52,403 nucleotides of DNA from an uncultured Eubacteriaceae bacterium (GCA_946497035.1 CAMMIW010000016.1:1-52403); one strand, 5' to 3'; counted from the stretch's first letter, positions 31,720-40,535 are shown. Translations and numbers: made by a program. Notes: generated from the letters alone by a model not told the origin.

Positions 31720-34284
31720 TTATTTTATTTTTTCTTTTATAATTCTAGTTATTTGTATTATTAATGTTGGCATTAATGATAACCCTAAAATATACAATAA
31801 ATTATTTATACTTAATGGTTCTACCTCAAATAATGTTTGTAAAGGTGGAACTAATAATACACTCATTAACAAAATAAATCCTATTAATATTGTATATATT
31901 ATATATTTATTACTAAATAAGCCTTGTTTTATAATAGATTTTTTACTTCTAGAGTTAAAGCTATGCCATAATCTAGCTAAACATAATGTGGAAAATGCCA
32001 TTGTGCTAGCTGTTGCATTATTTGTTTTTAAACCTATATAAAATGCTATCATAGTAAATATTGTAATATTTATACCGTGTATAACTATTTCTGTAAAAAA
32101 GTCTTTAGTTAAAATATTTTCGTCTGATTTTCTTGGTTTTTCTTTTATAATATCTTTTGTAGGGCTATCCATACTTATTGCTATTGCTGGTAAGCTATCT
32201 GTTACAAGGTTTATAAAAAGCAAATGAACGGCACTAAATGGCATTGGTAAAGCCATAATAGACGTATATAAAACAGCTAATATACCAGATGTATTTCCAG
32301 ATAATAAAAACTTTATAGAATTTTTAATATTAGCATATATATTTCTACCATTAGCAACAGCTTTTATAATAGTTGCAAAATTATCATCTGTTAATATAAC
32401 AGATGCAGCATCTTTAGAAACATCTGTACCAGTTATCCCCATAGCTATACCAATATTAGCACTTTTTAAAGCAGGAGCATCATTTACCCCATCACCTGTC
32501 ATAGCTACAATATTACCCTTTTCTTGCCAAAGATTAACTATCCTAATTTTATGTTCAGGAGAAACTCTAGCATAAACAGATACTTTATCTAATATTTTGC
32601 TTAATTGTTCATTTGACATATTGTCAAGTTCTGTTCCTGTTAAAGCCATATCGCCATCTTTAAATATACCTATTTGCTTGGCAACAGCCGTAGCTGTTAC
32701 TTTATGGTCTCCTGTTATCATAACTGGCAATATACCTGCCATATGGCAATCTTTTACTGCTTGCATAGATTCTTCCCTTGGTGGGTCTATCATAGATATA
32801 AGCCCTACAAAAGTTAGATTGTTTTCATCTTTTAAGTCTATTTCTATATTATCAAGATTTTTTTGAGCAAAAGCTAATACTCTTAAACCATTTTCACTCA
32901 TTTTTTGATTTATATTTTTAATATTTTCTATATCTTCTTTTGTTATAGGATAAATTTTACCATCTTTCATAATATTATCTACCCTATTTAAAAGAACATC
33001 TATAGCACCTTTAGTAAGCATAACATATTGGTTATCAAGCTTATAAACGGTAGACATAAGCTTTCTATCCGAATCAAAAGGTATTTCTGATAATCTTTTA
33101 TTATTTTTTATAATTTCATTATAATTTAACCCTTTTTTTATATAACTTTCTACAAGGCTTGTTTCTGTTGGATCACCCATTGCTTTATCATTTAATATAT
33201 ATGAATCATTACATAAAACGCTTATTTGTAAAAGACGCTCTCTACTGCCCTCACCTATAAAATATTCTTCTTGTACTGTCATTTTATTTTGAGTTAGAGT
33301 TCCTGTTTTATCTGAGCATATAACAGATACACAACCAAGTCCTTCAACTGCACTTAAATTTTTAATAATAGCATTTTGTTTAGCCATTTTTGTTGTACCA
33401 ATAGCTAGAGCAATGGTTACTATAGATGATAAAGCTTCTGGTATAGCTGCAACAGCTAACGATACAGCAAACATTAAAGAATCTAACATAGGCATATTTC
33501 TATATAAACTAAGCCCAAATACAACCAAACATATGGCTATTATAATTATAGATAGCTTTTTACTAAAATTATCTAAACTAACTTGTAAAGGAGTTTTTTT
33601 ATTTTTTGTAAGATTCATTAATGTAGCTATTTTACCTATCTCTGTTTGCATACCCGTATTAGTAACTAACGCTATACCCCTACCATAAGTTACTAAAGCT
33701 GAAGAAAATATCATATTTTTTCTATCACCTAAAGCTACATTTTGCCCATCTATTTTTTGTATAAACTTATCTACCGCCTCAGATTCTCCTGTTAAAGCAC
33801 TTTCATTTACTTGCAAAGAAAAACTTTCAATAATTCTTGCATCTGCTGGAACAACATCTCCTGCTTCTACAACAATTATATCTCCTACAACTAAATCTTT
33901 AGCTAATATTTCTTCTCTTTTTCCATTTCTTATAACTTTTGCTACAGGTGCATACATATTTTTTAAACTTTTTAAAGATTGTTCTGCTTTAAAATATTGT
34001 ACTGTACCTATTATAGCATTTAAAATAATTACACAAAATATTACAACACTGCTTTCTATATTTCCTGTAATCATAGATATAATGCCTGAAATTATTAAAA
34101 TAATAATTAGCAAATCTTCAAACTGGCTTAAAAATACTTTTAAAGGGCTTTTTCTTTTTTCTTCTTGTAATATGTTATAGCCATATTTTTCATATCTTTT
34201 ATTTAATTCATCATTGTTTAGCCCTTCTTTTCTAGATTTTAATTCTGAAAAACATTCTTCTACACTTTTATTAAAAAAGTTCAT
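31720..34284 (-). CDS. P2-type cation-transporting ATPase (calcium/manganese class)
   Basis: 854 residues. The cation-ATPase N domain comes first (FNKSVEECFSELKSRKEGL). The actuator motif is LTGESEAV, the phosphorylation motif DKTGTLTQ, the nucleotide-domain motif KGAIDVLL and the hinge TGDGVNDAPALKSANIG. PEALSSIVTIAL marks the ion-binding fourth membrane helix, as in SERCA/PMR1-type pumps. About ten membrane segments are expected. The family exports Ca2+ or Mn2+. A yybP-ykoY manganese riboswitch precedes the gene, which favours Mn2+ export as the main role. The ATG follows GAAAGGGTGA. Confidence 0.9.
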   Translation of the reverse strand: MNFFNKSVEECFSELKSRKEGLNNDELNKRYEKYGYNILQEEKRKSPLKVFLSQFEDLLIIILIISGIISMITGNIESSVVIFCVIILNAIIGTVQYFKAEQSLKSLKNMYAPVAKVIRNGKREEILAKDLVVGDIIVVEAGDVVPADARIIESFSLQVNESALTGESEAVDKFIQKIDGQNVALGDRKNMIFSSALVTYGRGIALVTNTGMQTEIGKIATLMNLTKNKKTPLQVSLDNFSKKLSIIIIAICLVVFGLSLYRNMPMLDSLMFAVSLAVAAIPEALSSIVTIALAIGTTKMAKQNAIIKNLSAVEGLGCVSVICSDKTGTLTQNKMTVQEEYFIGEGSRERLLQISVLCNDSYILNDKAMGDPTETSLVESYIKKGLNYNEIIKNNKRLSEIPFDSDRKLMSTVYKLDNQYVMLTKGAIDVLLNRVDNIMKDGKIYPITKEDIENIKNINQKMSENGLRVLAFAQKNLDNIEIDLKDENNLTFVGLISMIDPPREESMQAVKDCHMAGILPVMITGDHKVTATAVAKQIGIFKDGDMALTGTELDNMSNEQLSKILDKVSVYARVSPEHKIRIVNLWQEKGNIVAMTGDGVNDAPALKSANIGIAMGITGTDVSKDAASVILTDDNFATIIKAVANGRNIYANIKNSIKFLLSGNTSGILAVLYTSIMALPMPFSAVHLLFINLVTDSLPAIAISMDSPTKDIIKEKPRKSDENILTKDFFTEIVIHGINITIFTMIAFYIGLKTNNATASTMAFSTLCLARLWHSFNSRSKKSIIKQGLFSNKYIIYTILIGFILLMSVLLVPPLQTLFEVEPLSINNLLYILGLSLMPTLIIQITRIIKEKIK

Positions 34285-34334
34285 ATAGTTTCACCCTTTC
34301 ATATAAAATTTAAATATTTAGTAGAAGAATACAA

Positions 34335-34385
34335 AAATAGCAAAACTTCTACCAAAATAAAACTTTGATAAAAGTCTTGCTATTT
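34335..34385 (-). terminator. riboswitch-controlled terminator before the P-type ATPase
   Basis: Read on the minus strand, AAATAGCAAGACTT (34385-34372) pairs with AAGTTTTGCTATTT (34348-34335) over 14 positions including one G-U pair, then TTGTATTCTT follows. The left arm contains GCAAGACTT, the 3' element of the yybP-ykoY aptamer, so terminator and aptamer exclude each other. Metal-bound aptamer should therefore permit transcription. Confidence 0.75.
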
Positions 34386-34458
34386 AAAGTAAATGCGAGT
34401 TAAAAACTGTAATGACGCAAGTACTACAAGATAAATCTTGCAAGCTACTCCCTTTTTT
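34360..34458 (-). ncRNA. yybP-ykoY (manganese-sensing) riboswitch aptamer
   Basis: Read on the minus strand, the conserved elements appear in order: GGGAGTAGC (34452-34444), GTCAT (34416-34412) and GCAAGACTTTTATC (34380-34367). These match the family landmarks: the GGGGAGUAG loop, GUCAU and GCAAGACCUUU. The element lies in the leader of a P2-type ATPase, a common target of this Mn2+-responsive class. Boundaries are approximate. Confidence 0.88.
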
Positions 34459-34468
34459 CAATGTGTTA

Positions 34469-34497
34469 AATATATCATAAAAAATTATATGTGTCAA
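34469..34497 (-). promoter_or_regulatory. promoter of the riboswitch-ATPase transcript
   Basis: On the minus strand TTGACA (34497-34492) and TATATT (34474-34469) have 17-bp spacing, just upstream of the aptamer. Confidence 0.75.
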
Positions 34498-34519
34498 CAA
34501 ATTTTTTAGGCAAATAAAT

Positions 34520-35494
34520 TTATTTTTTTATTATTTTTCTAGCTACAAAATTTAAAAATTTAGAAACAGTATTATTTACAGGGTTAGTAGATAATATATA
34601 AGTAGTTATTATTGAAACTATAGTACATAAAATTAAGTTTAGTATATTATTTGATATATTTCTAGATATACCAAAAAATGCACCTATTAAAAATATATGT
34701 AAAAGATAAACAGATAAAGTATTTTTACCTAGTTTACTTAAAAAACATTTTTTCTCTGTTATAAGATTTAATAATGTAAAAGTCATTAAAAATCCTATAC
34801 CATATAGTAAAATTCTAATTATTAAACCTAATTTCATAGAATAATTAAGATTTATAAAAGGCCTGTCTAACCATAAAATTTCTACAGGTATTAAATCTGA
34901 TGTTGAAAAATATATAGCCACTAAAGCTACAGAAATTATAACAAAAATAAAAGGTAATTTTGGTTTTTTTCTTAGTTTTTCTATTAATATATCATCAAAA
35001 AAATATCCTGCTAAAAAATAAGGTAAAAATGTAATAGTTCTTGATATAGACATAAAAGAATTAAACTCCATAAAAAGCCCTGCCGTTATACCTAAAAATA
35101 TAGATATTTTAAAAATTCTTTTTATTTTTAATAAATATGGTAACAAGAGCTTCCATATAAACATACTAAAAAGATACCACATAGCCCAAGCTGGTGTAAA
35201 AAATGAATAATTATCTGTTATACCTAGTATAAATGAAACTATATTCCAAGGTAATGTTATTATTAAAAATGGTAATAAAAATTTTTCAAAAGCACTATCT
35301 TGAGATTTTTTTAAATCTTTAGAAAAATATCCAGATATGAATATAAATGCAGGCATATGAAAAAAATATATAAAAGTATATATTATATTTGCTATTATAT
35401 ATTCATTTTTTAAAAGCTCCAAACTATGGCCAAATACAACTAAAAATATTAAAAGTCCTTTTATATTGTCAAATAAAAGATTACGTTCTTTCAT
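34520..35494 (-). CDS. acyltransferase-3 family membrane protein
   Basis: 324 residues with about ten membrane segments. The start RNLLFDNIKGLLIFLVVFGH carries the DxxKGxxIxxVVxxH signature whose histidine is catalytic in this family. FFHMPAFIFISGYFSK follows, a typical second motif. It resembles fucose 4-O-acetylase and other O-acyltransferases that decorate surface polysaccharides. A divergent gene for an SGNH hydrolase lies 140 bp away; AT3 and SGNH proteins often act together, sometimes as fused proteins. The acceptor is unknown. Confidence 0.82.
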   Translation of the reverse strand: MKERNLLFDNIKGLLIFLVVFGHSLELLKNEYIIANIIYTFIYFFHMPAFIFISGYFSKDLKKSQDSAFEKFLLPFLIITLPWNIVSFILGITDNYSFFTPAWAMWYLFSMFIWKLLLPYLLKIKRIFKISIFLGITAGLFMEFNSFMSISRTITFLPYFLAGYFFDDILIEKLRKKPKLPFIFVIISVALVAIYFSTSDLIPVEILWLDRPFINLNYSMKLGLIIRILLYGIGFLMTFTLLNLITEKKCFLSKLGKNTLSVYLLHIFLIGAFFGISRNISNNILNLILCTIVSIITTYILSTNPVNNTVSKFLNFVARKIIKK

Positions 35495-35578
35495 AAAGAT
35501 ATATACCTCCTAAACTATATCATAATAATATAATAAACTATTAATGTTACATTTTTATTACAAAACGAAAAAAAATTA

Positions 35579-35607
35579 TTGACAAAATATACAAAATTAA
35601 TTAATAT
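35579..35607 (+). promoter_or_regulatory. promoter of the SGNH hydrolase gene
   Basis: TTGACA (35579-35584) and TAATAT (35602-35607) have 17-bp spacing, about 28 bp before the start codon. Confidence 0.7.
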
Positions 35608-35634
35608 AAAATAAAAAATAAGGAGTATGATTAT

Positions 35635-36348
35635 ATGAAAAATGATGAAAAACTAAAAATATTATATAAATATAAATATTTATTAGATATTTTTTTATTA
35701 GTTTCTATTATATGTATAAAAGCATATAAAATATTTTATCCAACTGTTCAAAAAATAGGCAAAGGCAATATTAAAGTTGCTTGTATAGGTGATAGTATAA
35801 CATATGGCTTAGGCGTTGAATTTAGAAGAACTTTTAGCACATATCCTTATATGCTTGCAAAATTACTAGGTAAAAAATATCGTGTTTTAAATTATGGTGC
35901 TAGCAGTAGAACTCTTTTAAGTAGTGGTAACCACCCTTATAGAGAAACTAAATTTATAGAACAATCTTTATCCGAAAACCCAGATATTGTTATAATTATG
36001 CTTGGTTCAAACGATTCTAAGGCTATAAATTGGAATGCTAAAAAATACAAAGAAGAATATTTAAAGTTAATAAAAGCTTATCAAATATTGTGTAAAAATT
36101 CTAAAATATATATTATGACACCACCTAGAGCTTTTGCAAAAGTTAAAAATGAAAAAAGTATACAAAATAAAATTATAAAAAATGAAATATGTCCAATAAT
36201 AAATGAGCTATCGTTAGAAACAGGTGTTGAGGTTATAGATTTATATAAATTTACTAGAAAACGCCCACAATGGTTTTTTGATGGCATACATCCAAATAGA
36301 AAAGGTAATATATTTATAGCTAACTATATAGCTAGTATAATAGATTAA
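35635..36348 (+). CDS. SGNH/GDSL-family hydrolase
   Basis: 237 residues. A weak membrane segment (about 12-30) suggests export or anchoring. Block I is ACIGDSITYGLG with the nucleophilic serine, block II glycine lies in LNYGASSRT, block III is MLGSNDSK with Asn, and block V is DGIHPNRKGN with the catalytic Asp and His. It is probably an esterase that removes or transfers acyl groups on carbohydrate. The neighbouring acyltransferase supports a role in surface glycan acylation. The ATG follows AAGGAG. Confidence 0.85.
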   Translation: MKNDEKLKILYKYKYLLDIFLLVSIICIKAYKIFYPTVQKIGKGNIKVACIGDSITYGLGVEFRRTFSTYPYMLAKLLGKKYRVLNYGASSRTLLSSGNHPYRETKFIEQSLSENPDIVIIMLGSNDSKAINWNAKKYKEEYLKLIKAYQILCKNSKIYIMTPPRAFAKVKNEKSIQNKIIKNEICPIINELSLETGVEVIDLYKFTRKRPQWFFDGIHPNRKGNIFIANYIASIID

Positions 36349-36374
36349 AAATTATATTATGTATTTACAATATT

Positions 36375-36407
36375 AAAAACCCATCTAAATAAAATAGATG
36401 GGTTTTT
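36375..36407. terminator. bidirectional terminator between the SGNH gene and the cobalamin operon
   Basis: AAAAACCCATCTA (36375-36387) and TAGATGGGTTTTT (36395-36407) form a 13-bp perfect stem with a 7-nt loop, with A and T runs giving a U tract on both strands. Confidence 0.9.
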
Positions 36408-36410
36408 AAA

Positions 36411-37280
36411 TTATTTTAAAATTTTATATATTTTATCCATATTAAGATTATTTTTAAAATTATTAGCTATCAAATCAAACTGATTTTTTAAATATTGTAT
36501 GTAATAATTTTCAGATTTATTTTCTAAGTCATTTAATAAAATTTCTTTTGTTTTCATAATACCGTTATCTACAAGACTATCTTCATCCTCTACATTTATA
36601 TCAAAATGTGGTATTATGCCTAAAACATCTTTTTTACAAATATCTTCTATAATATTTTTACCATCATTAAAATATTCAATAGTACCTTTAAATTTATTTA
36701 TAACAATACCTTTTATAAGCTCTTGTTGTTCTTTAGGCATAAGATTTATTGTACCATATAAAGATGCAAAAACACCACCTCTAGATACATCTGATATTAA
36801 TATAACTGGTGCATTTACCTTTGTGGCAAAGCCCATATTTACAATATCATTTTTAATAAGATTAAGCTCTACAGGGCTACCTGCCCCTTCTATAACAACA
36901 ATATCATTATCATTACATAAACTATTAAAAGAATTGATAGCTTCATTTAAAAAATCTGTTTTAACATCTTCATAGCTAAATCTGTCCATATTTCCTTTAT
37001 ATTTACCATTCAAATAAACTTCTGTATTATTATTAGTAGGCACTAATAATATAGGGTTCATTTTATAATGTGGCTCTATGTTACAAGCATATGCACATAT
37101 AGCTTGAGATCTTGCCATTTTATATCCATTTTCAAAAATATGAGCATTAGATGACATATTTTGAACTTTAAATGGTGCTACTTTATATCCATCATTAGTA
37201 AAAATTCTACATAAAGCAGCAGCAAATATAGACTTTCCTACACCAGATGATGTACCTTGTATCATTATTATTTTAGCCAT
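36411..37280 (-). CDS. CobQ/CbiP-like cobyric acid synthase lacking the glutaminase domain
   Basis: 289 residues, against about 490-510 for complete CobQ. The N-terminal dethiobiotin-synthetase-like domain is well kept: IMIQGTSSGVGKS (P loop), FKVQNMSSNAH, EMARSQ-like KMARSQAICAYA, VVIEGAGSPVELNL, SDVSRGGVFASLYGT and INKFKG. After VEDEDSLVDNG the normal GATase domain with its Cys-His-Glu triad is missing. The last about 25 residues (QFDLIANNFKNNLNMDKIYK) still match the usual CobQ C-terminus. This looks like an in-frame loss of about 200 residues. It is the last gene of the riboswitch-controlled operon. It could use free ammonia, a separate glutaminase, or have a changed role. Confidence 0.75.
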   Translation of the reverse strand: MAKIIMIQGTSSGVGKSIFAAALCRIFTNDGYKVAPFKVQNMSSNAHIFENGYKMARSQAICAYACNIEPHYKMNPILLVPTNNNTEVYLNGKYKGNMDRFSYEDVKTDFLNEAINSFNSLCNDNDIVVIEGAGSPVELNLIKNDIVNMGFATKVNAPVILISDVSRGGVFASLYGTINLMPKEQQELIKGIVINKFKGTIEYFNDGKNIIEDICKKDVLGIIPHFDINVEDEDSLVDNGIMKTKEILLNDLENKSENYYIQYLKNQFDLIANNFKNNLNMDKIYKILK

Positions 37281-37288
37281 TTTATCAC

Positions 37289-38263
37289 CTAATTTTCAAA
37301 TACACTTGGGTATAAAGCTTGTGCCATTTGTTCAAAAGCTACTATAGAGTTTTCATTAGCTCTTGCACTCGTATTTTTATCTATTAAAAATACGTTATTG
37401 TTTTTAACGGCATCTATATTTTCCCAACCTGATCTATTTTTTATATCTTCAACAGGAGTTTCTAAAAAACCTGCATTTGTAAGTATAACGCTAGGGTTTT
37501 TAGCTACCACCTGTTCTTCTGATACAGGTATCCAGCCTGTTTGATCACCAAATATATTTTCTGCACCTAACATATTTAGCATATCATTTAAAAATGTTTC
37601 CTGTCCAAAAGTATAAGCTTTTGGCATAGGAGATGTTTCAAAATAAACTTTTATTTTTTCATCTGTTTTTGCTTTGTTTATTTTTGCTAAAATTTCATCT
37701 ATTTTTGCTTGATAATCATCAACTATTTTTTGTGCTGCTTCTTCTGTTTTTGTAACTTTACCAATATATAAAATATCTTCTTTTATACCTTCAATACTTG
37801 TAGAAGTTGGAACAACTGTTACAAAAGCTCCCATTTCTACCATAGGTGCAAAAGGGTCTGTTCCATCAGATTTGCTCATACCTGTTCCAAAAATAATATC
37901 TGGTTGTAAAGCTACAATATTTTCAGCATCTGGACTCATAATATCAAAAACTGGTAAATCTTCTATACCATTTTCTTTTAAAACTTCTAAAGAATATTTA
38001 TCTACAGCCACTAGCTTATCTGCAAGGCCTAAGTTAACTAAAGTTTCTGTTATACTAGGTGCTAAAGATATTATTTTATCTGCCTTTTCTGGTAAAGTAA
38101 CTTCATTACCTTCTCTGTCTATAACCTTTCCATTATCCTCTTGTTGTGTAACCTCTGTATTTGTAGCATCTGTGCTATTTTGTTCTGTGTCGCTACCACA
38201 GCCTACTAATAATGTAGTTAACATTATAGCAAAAATTAAAATAAAGCTTTTAAAATTTTTCAT
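37289..38263 (-). CDS. BtuF-like ABC transporter substrate-binding lipoprotein
   Basis: 324 residues. The lipoprotein signal ends at GC with Cys22. The mature part is a helical-backbone (type III) binding protein: KIISLAPSITETLVNLGLAD, DIMSPDAENIVALQPDIIFG, and TGWIPVSEEQVVAKNPSVIL. This class binds corrinoids, haem or iron chelates. Its place in a cobalamin operon under a B12 riboswitch argues for cobamide or cobinamide capture. No BtuC or BtuD gene accompanies it, so it must share a transporter encoded elsewhere. Confidence 0.82.
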   Translation of the reverse strand: MKNFKSFILIFAIMLTTLLVGCGSDTEQNSTDATNTEVTQQEDNGKVIDREGNEVTLPEKADKIISLAPSITETLVNLGLADKLVAVDKYSLEVLKENGIEDLPVFDIMSPDAENIVALQPDIIFGTGMSKSDGTDPFAPMVEMGAFVTVVPTSTSIEGIKEDILYIGKVTKTEEAAQKIVDDYQAKIDEILAKINKAKTDEKIKVYFETSPMPKAYTFGQETFLNDMLNMLGAENIFGDQTGWIPVSEEQVVAKNPSVILTNAGFLETPVEDIKNRSGWENIDAVKNNNVFLIDKNTSARANENSIVAFEQMAQALYPSVFEN

Positions 38264-38273
38264 TTTTTACCTC

Positions 38274-38876
38274 CTAAATTTTAAAATAAGTTTTATATTT
38301 ATTTTTAAAGATTATAGTATACCCTCTACCATAACCAGGCAACCAATCATAAAAATTTTTATTTTCATTTTTAAATAAATACATCATTATAATTGATATT
38401 GTCCCGCTATGACAAATTATAACTACATCTTTAATATCATTTTTTATACAATTTTCAAATAAAGAACTTAATCCATTTATAACTCTATTTTCAAATTGTT
38501 TTTTTGTTTCACCATTAGGAACAGGGTTTTCTTCTATATTTTCTATCCATTTTAAATAGTTTTTATCTTTTTTTAAATCATTATAGCTTTTTAGCTCAAA
38601 ATTTCCAAAATTCATTTCTTTAAAATGCTCATTAACTGTATAATCAACGTTACCAAATAATATATCTAAAGTTTGTATAGTTCTTTTAAGGCCACTTACA
38701 ACAAAAAAATCTGATTTTTCATATTTTATTTTTTCTTTTAAACTATATAATTCTTTTATACCGTTTTCACTAAGCTCTATGTCTGAAAAACCATAATATA
38801 ACTTTTTTTCATTAGCATATGTTTTACCGTGCCTTATTAAATTTATTTTTATTTTAGCTCCATTGGTATCCCACAA
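38274..38876 (-). CDS. histidine phosphatase, CobC-like alpha-ribazole phosphatase
   Basis: Up to 200 residues. The RHG motif (NLIRHGKT) holds the phospho-histidine, GFSDIELSENG follows, then SGLKRTIQT and EMNFGNFE, and VIICHSGTI near the C-terminus has the second histidine. In this operon it probably removes the phosphate from alpha-ribazole-5'-phosphate or adenosylcobalamin phosphate. The only standard start in frame is TTG 38876, overlapping the preceding gene by 28 bp. However, relatives begin at the NLIRHG strand, where GGAG precedes ATA codons, so the true start is uncertain. Confidence 0.75.
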   Translation of the reverse strand: MWDTNGAKIKINLIRHGKTYANEKKLYYGFSDIELSENGIKELYSLKEKIKYEKSDFFVVSGLKRTIQTLDILFGNVDYTVNEHFKEMNFGNFELKSYNDLKKDKNYLKWIENIEENPVPNGETKKQFENRVINGLSSLFENCIKNDIKDVVIICHSGTISIIMMYLFKNENKNFYDWLPGYGRGYTIIFKNKYKTYFKI

Positions 38877-39229
38877 AATAATCTAACCACCTTATCACTA
38901 TTTTTACATAATATAGATAAACAATGGCCTATAGCCTCTCTAAGCATACGCATATCATAATCTATAGGTACTATGCCACAAGATATATCTTCACAAGTTA
39001 TTATTTTATCTTTAAATTTATCTATATTATCTTTTATATATATTATAGGCTCTTTATTATTTTTTATCATAGCTAAAATAAATTTATCTATATTAGCAAT
39101 TATTTTTTTATTAAAATCTAAATTTATATTTTCTTCATTACAAAAAAATATATTTTCTTCTTCTACATTAAATTTCTCTTTAGCATATTCTAATTTTCCT
39201 TGATATGCTCCACCTATTATAATAAACAT
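38849..39229 (-). CDS. short, degenerate CobU-like protein
   Basis: 126 residues. It starts like CobU (FIIIGGAYQGKLEYAKEKF), but the P loop GGxxSGKS has become GGAYQGKL. It ends with YDMRMLREAIGHCLSILC and VVRLFCGIPMELK, like the CobU C-terminus. The middle is shortened and the guanylyl-accepting histidine region is absent. A complete cobU lies two genes upstream, so this is a paralogue, probably without kinase or guanylyltransferase activity. It lies between cobS and the phosphatase, so a regulatory or scaffolding role in nucleotide-loop assembly is possible. Assignment is by eye. Confidence 0.62.
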   Translation of the reverse strand: MFIIIGGAYQGKLEYAKEKFNVEEENIFFCNEENINLDFNKKIIANIDKFILAMIKNNKEPIIYIKDNIDKFKDKIITCEDISCGIVPIDYDMRMLREAIGHCLSILCKNSDKVVRLFCGIPMELK

Positions 39230-39238
39230 AAAAACCTC

Positions 39239-39976
39239 CTATAATATGGCTAAAAATAATATTGTTATAGCCGAGCTTGTAGTTATCATAAAACCACATA
39301 AATCTCCAGATATACCTTTTAAATGTTTTATACAAAATATGCCAGAAATAATACAGCATAATATATTTATCAATAAAAATTTTACTATATTTAAATAATA
39401 ACTTAAAATTAAAAATAAAATTAAAGTTGATAAAATAATATAAAAATGTTTATTATTTAAATCTTTTTTAAAGGTAGCTATAAAACCTTCTTTAGATATA
39501 GGCTTTATTTTTATAATAAATAAACTTGTAACACCTCGTGAAAACATAGGTATAAGTAATAAAGCCATTATATTTTTATTAGCTTTTAAAATTTCGTAAA
39601 TAGAAATATAATAAGTAAAACTTATTATTAAAATAGCTATTACTGCAAAAGCTCCAACTAAAGAATCTTTTAAAATTTTATATTTTTTTTCCAAACTAGC
39701 TCTTGAAAATATAGCATCACAAGTATCCATATAACCATCAATATGTATAAAACCGCTTAAAAATAATGGTATTAAACATATAAAAATAGATTTTATCGTT
39801 ATAGGCATATTTATCTTTATTATAACATTTGTAATAATTAACCATATTAAACCTATAACTAAGCCGACAAATGGTAACCCCATTACTACATAAGGAAATC
39901 TTTTTTCTTCCCAGTCTATATTAGGCATAGGGATAGTTGTATACATAGAAAAGCACATTAAAATTCCTTTTAACAT
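39239..39976 (-). CDS. cobS: adenosylcobinamide-GDP ribazoletransferase (cobalamin synthase)
   Basis: 245 residues, mostly membrane segments. It begins GILMCFSMYTTIPMPNIDWE and contains FLSGFIHIDGYMDTCDAIFS, where the conserved Asp residues of the CobS active site lie, then ISGDLCGFMITTSSAI near the end. It joins the lower-ligand nucleoside to adenosylcobinamide-GDP at the membrane. The start overlaps the cobU stop by 7 bp, indicating coupled translation. Confidence 0.9.
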   Translation of the reverse strand: MLKGILMCFSMYTTIPMPNIDWEEKRFPYVVMGLPFVGLVIGLIWLIITNVIIKINMPITIKSIFICLIPLFLSGFIHIDGYMDTCDAIFSRASLEKKYKILKDSLVGAFAVIAILIISFTYYISIYEILKANKNIMALLLIPMFSRGVTSLFIIKIKPISKEGFIATFKKDLNNKHFYIILSTLILFLILSYYLNIVKFLLINILCCIISGIFCIKHLKGISGDLCGFMITTSSAITILFLAIL

Positions 39977-40527
39977 ATTTTTAAATTTTTAAACCTTTCT
40001 TCACCTTTATGTAATATTATGTTGTTGTAACATACTTCTATTAAAATATCACTTTTTTTAGCACAGCTTTTATCTATAAAAGCTAACCCTTTTTTATATT
40101 GGTTTGTTATATTATCATATTTTAAGCTATCAGAAAAAATATAATCAGAAACAATAACCACATTTTTCATTTTACATATTATATATAATAAATCGTCACA
40201 AACTTTTTTATAAGCATCATTTACTACTTTATCTTTTAAAAACATTTCGTTAGCCAAAAGAGCTGTTACACTATCTATTAAAAAGGTTCCATTTAAATTA
40301 CATATATTTTCTAAATCTTTAATATTTTTTTGTATCTCTATTGTTTCAAAAAATAAGTGTTTTCTAGTTTCTTTATGTTTTTCTATTCTTTTTTTATCTT
40401 CTTCATCTGTTGGACACATTGTAGCTATATAATAAAAAGGACTACTATTTTCTTTTAAGGTATATGCTATTTTTTCTGCTATACCGGATTTTCCATTTTT
40501 GCAACCGCCAGAAACATATATTATCAT
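39970..40527 (-). CDS. cobU: adenosylcobinamide kinase / adenosylcobinamide-phosphate guanylyltransferase
   Basis: 185 residues, the normal CobU length. The P loop is SGGCKNGKSGIAE, YYIATMCPTDEED follows, and KRIEKHKETRK carries the histidine that is guanylylated. IDSVTALLANEMF is the Walker-B-like segment. It phosphorylates adenosylcobinamide and attaches GMP. It lies between cobT and cobS in the usual nucleotide-loop order, 8 bp after cobT. Confidence 0.9.
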   Translation of the reverse strand: MIIYVSGGCKNGKSGIAEKIAYTLKENSSPFYYIATMCPTDEEDKKRIEKHKETRKHLFFETIEIQKNIKDLENICNLNGTFLIDSVTALLANEMFLKDKVVNDAYKKVCDDLLYIICKMKNVVIVSDYIFSDSLKYDNITNQYKKGLAFIDKSCAKKSDILIEVCYNNIILHKGEERFKNLKIC

Positions 40528-40535
40528 AAAAATAC

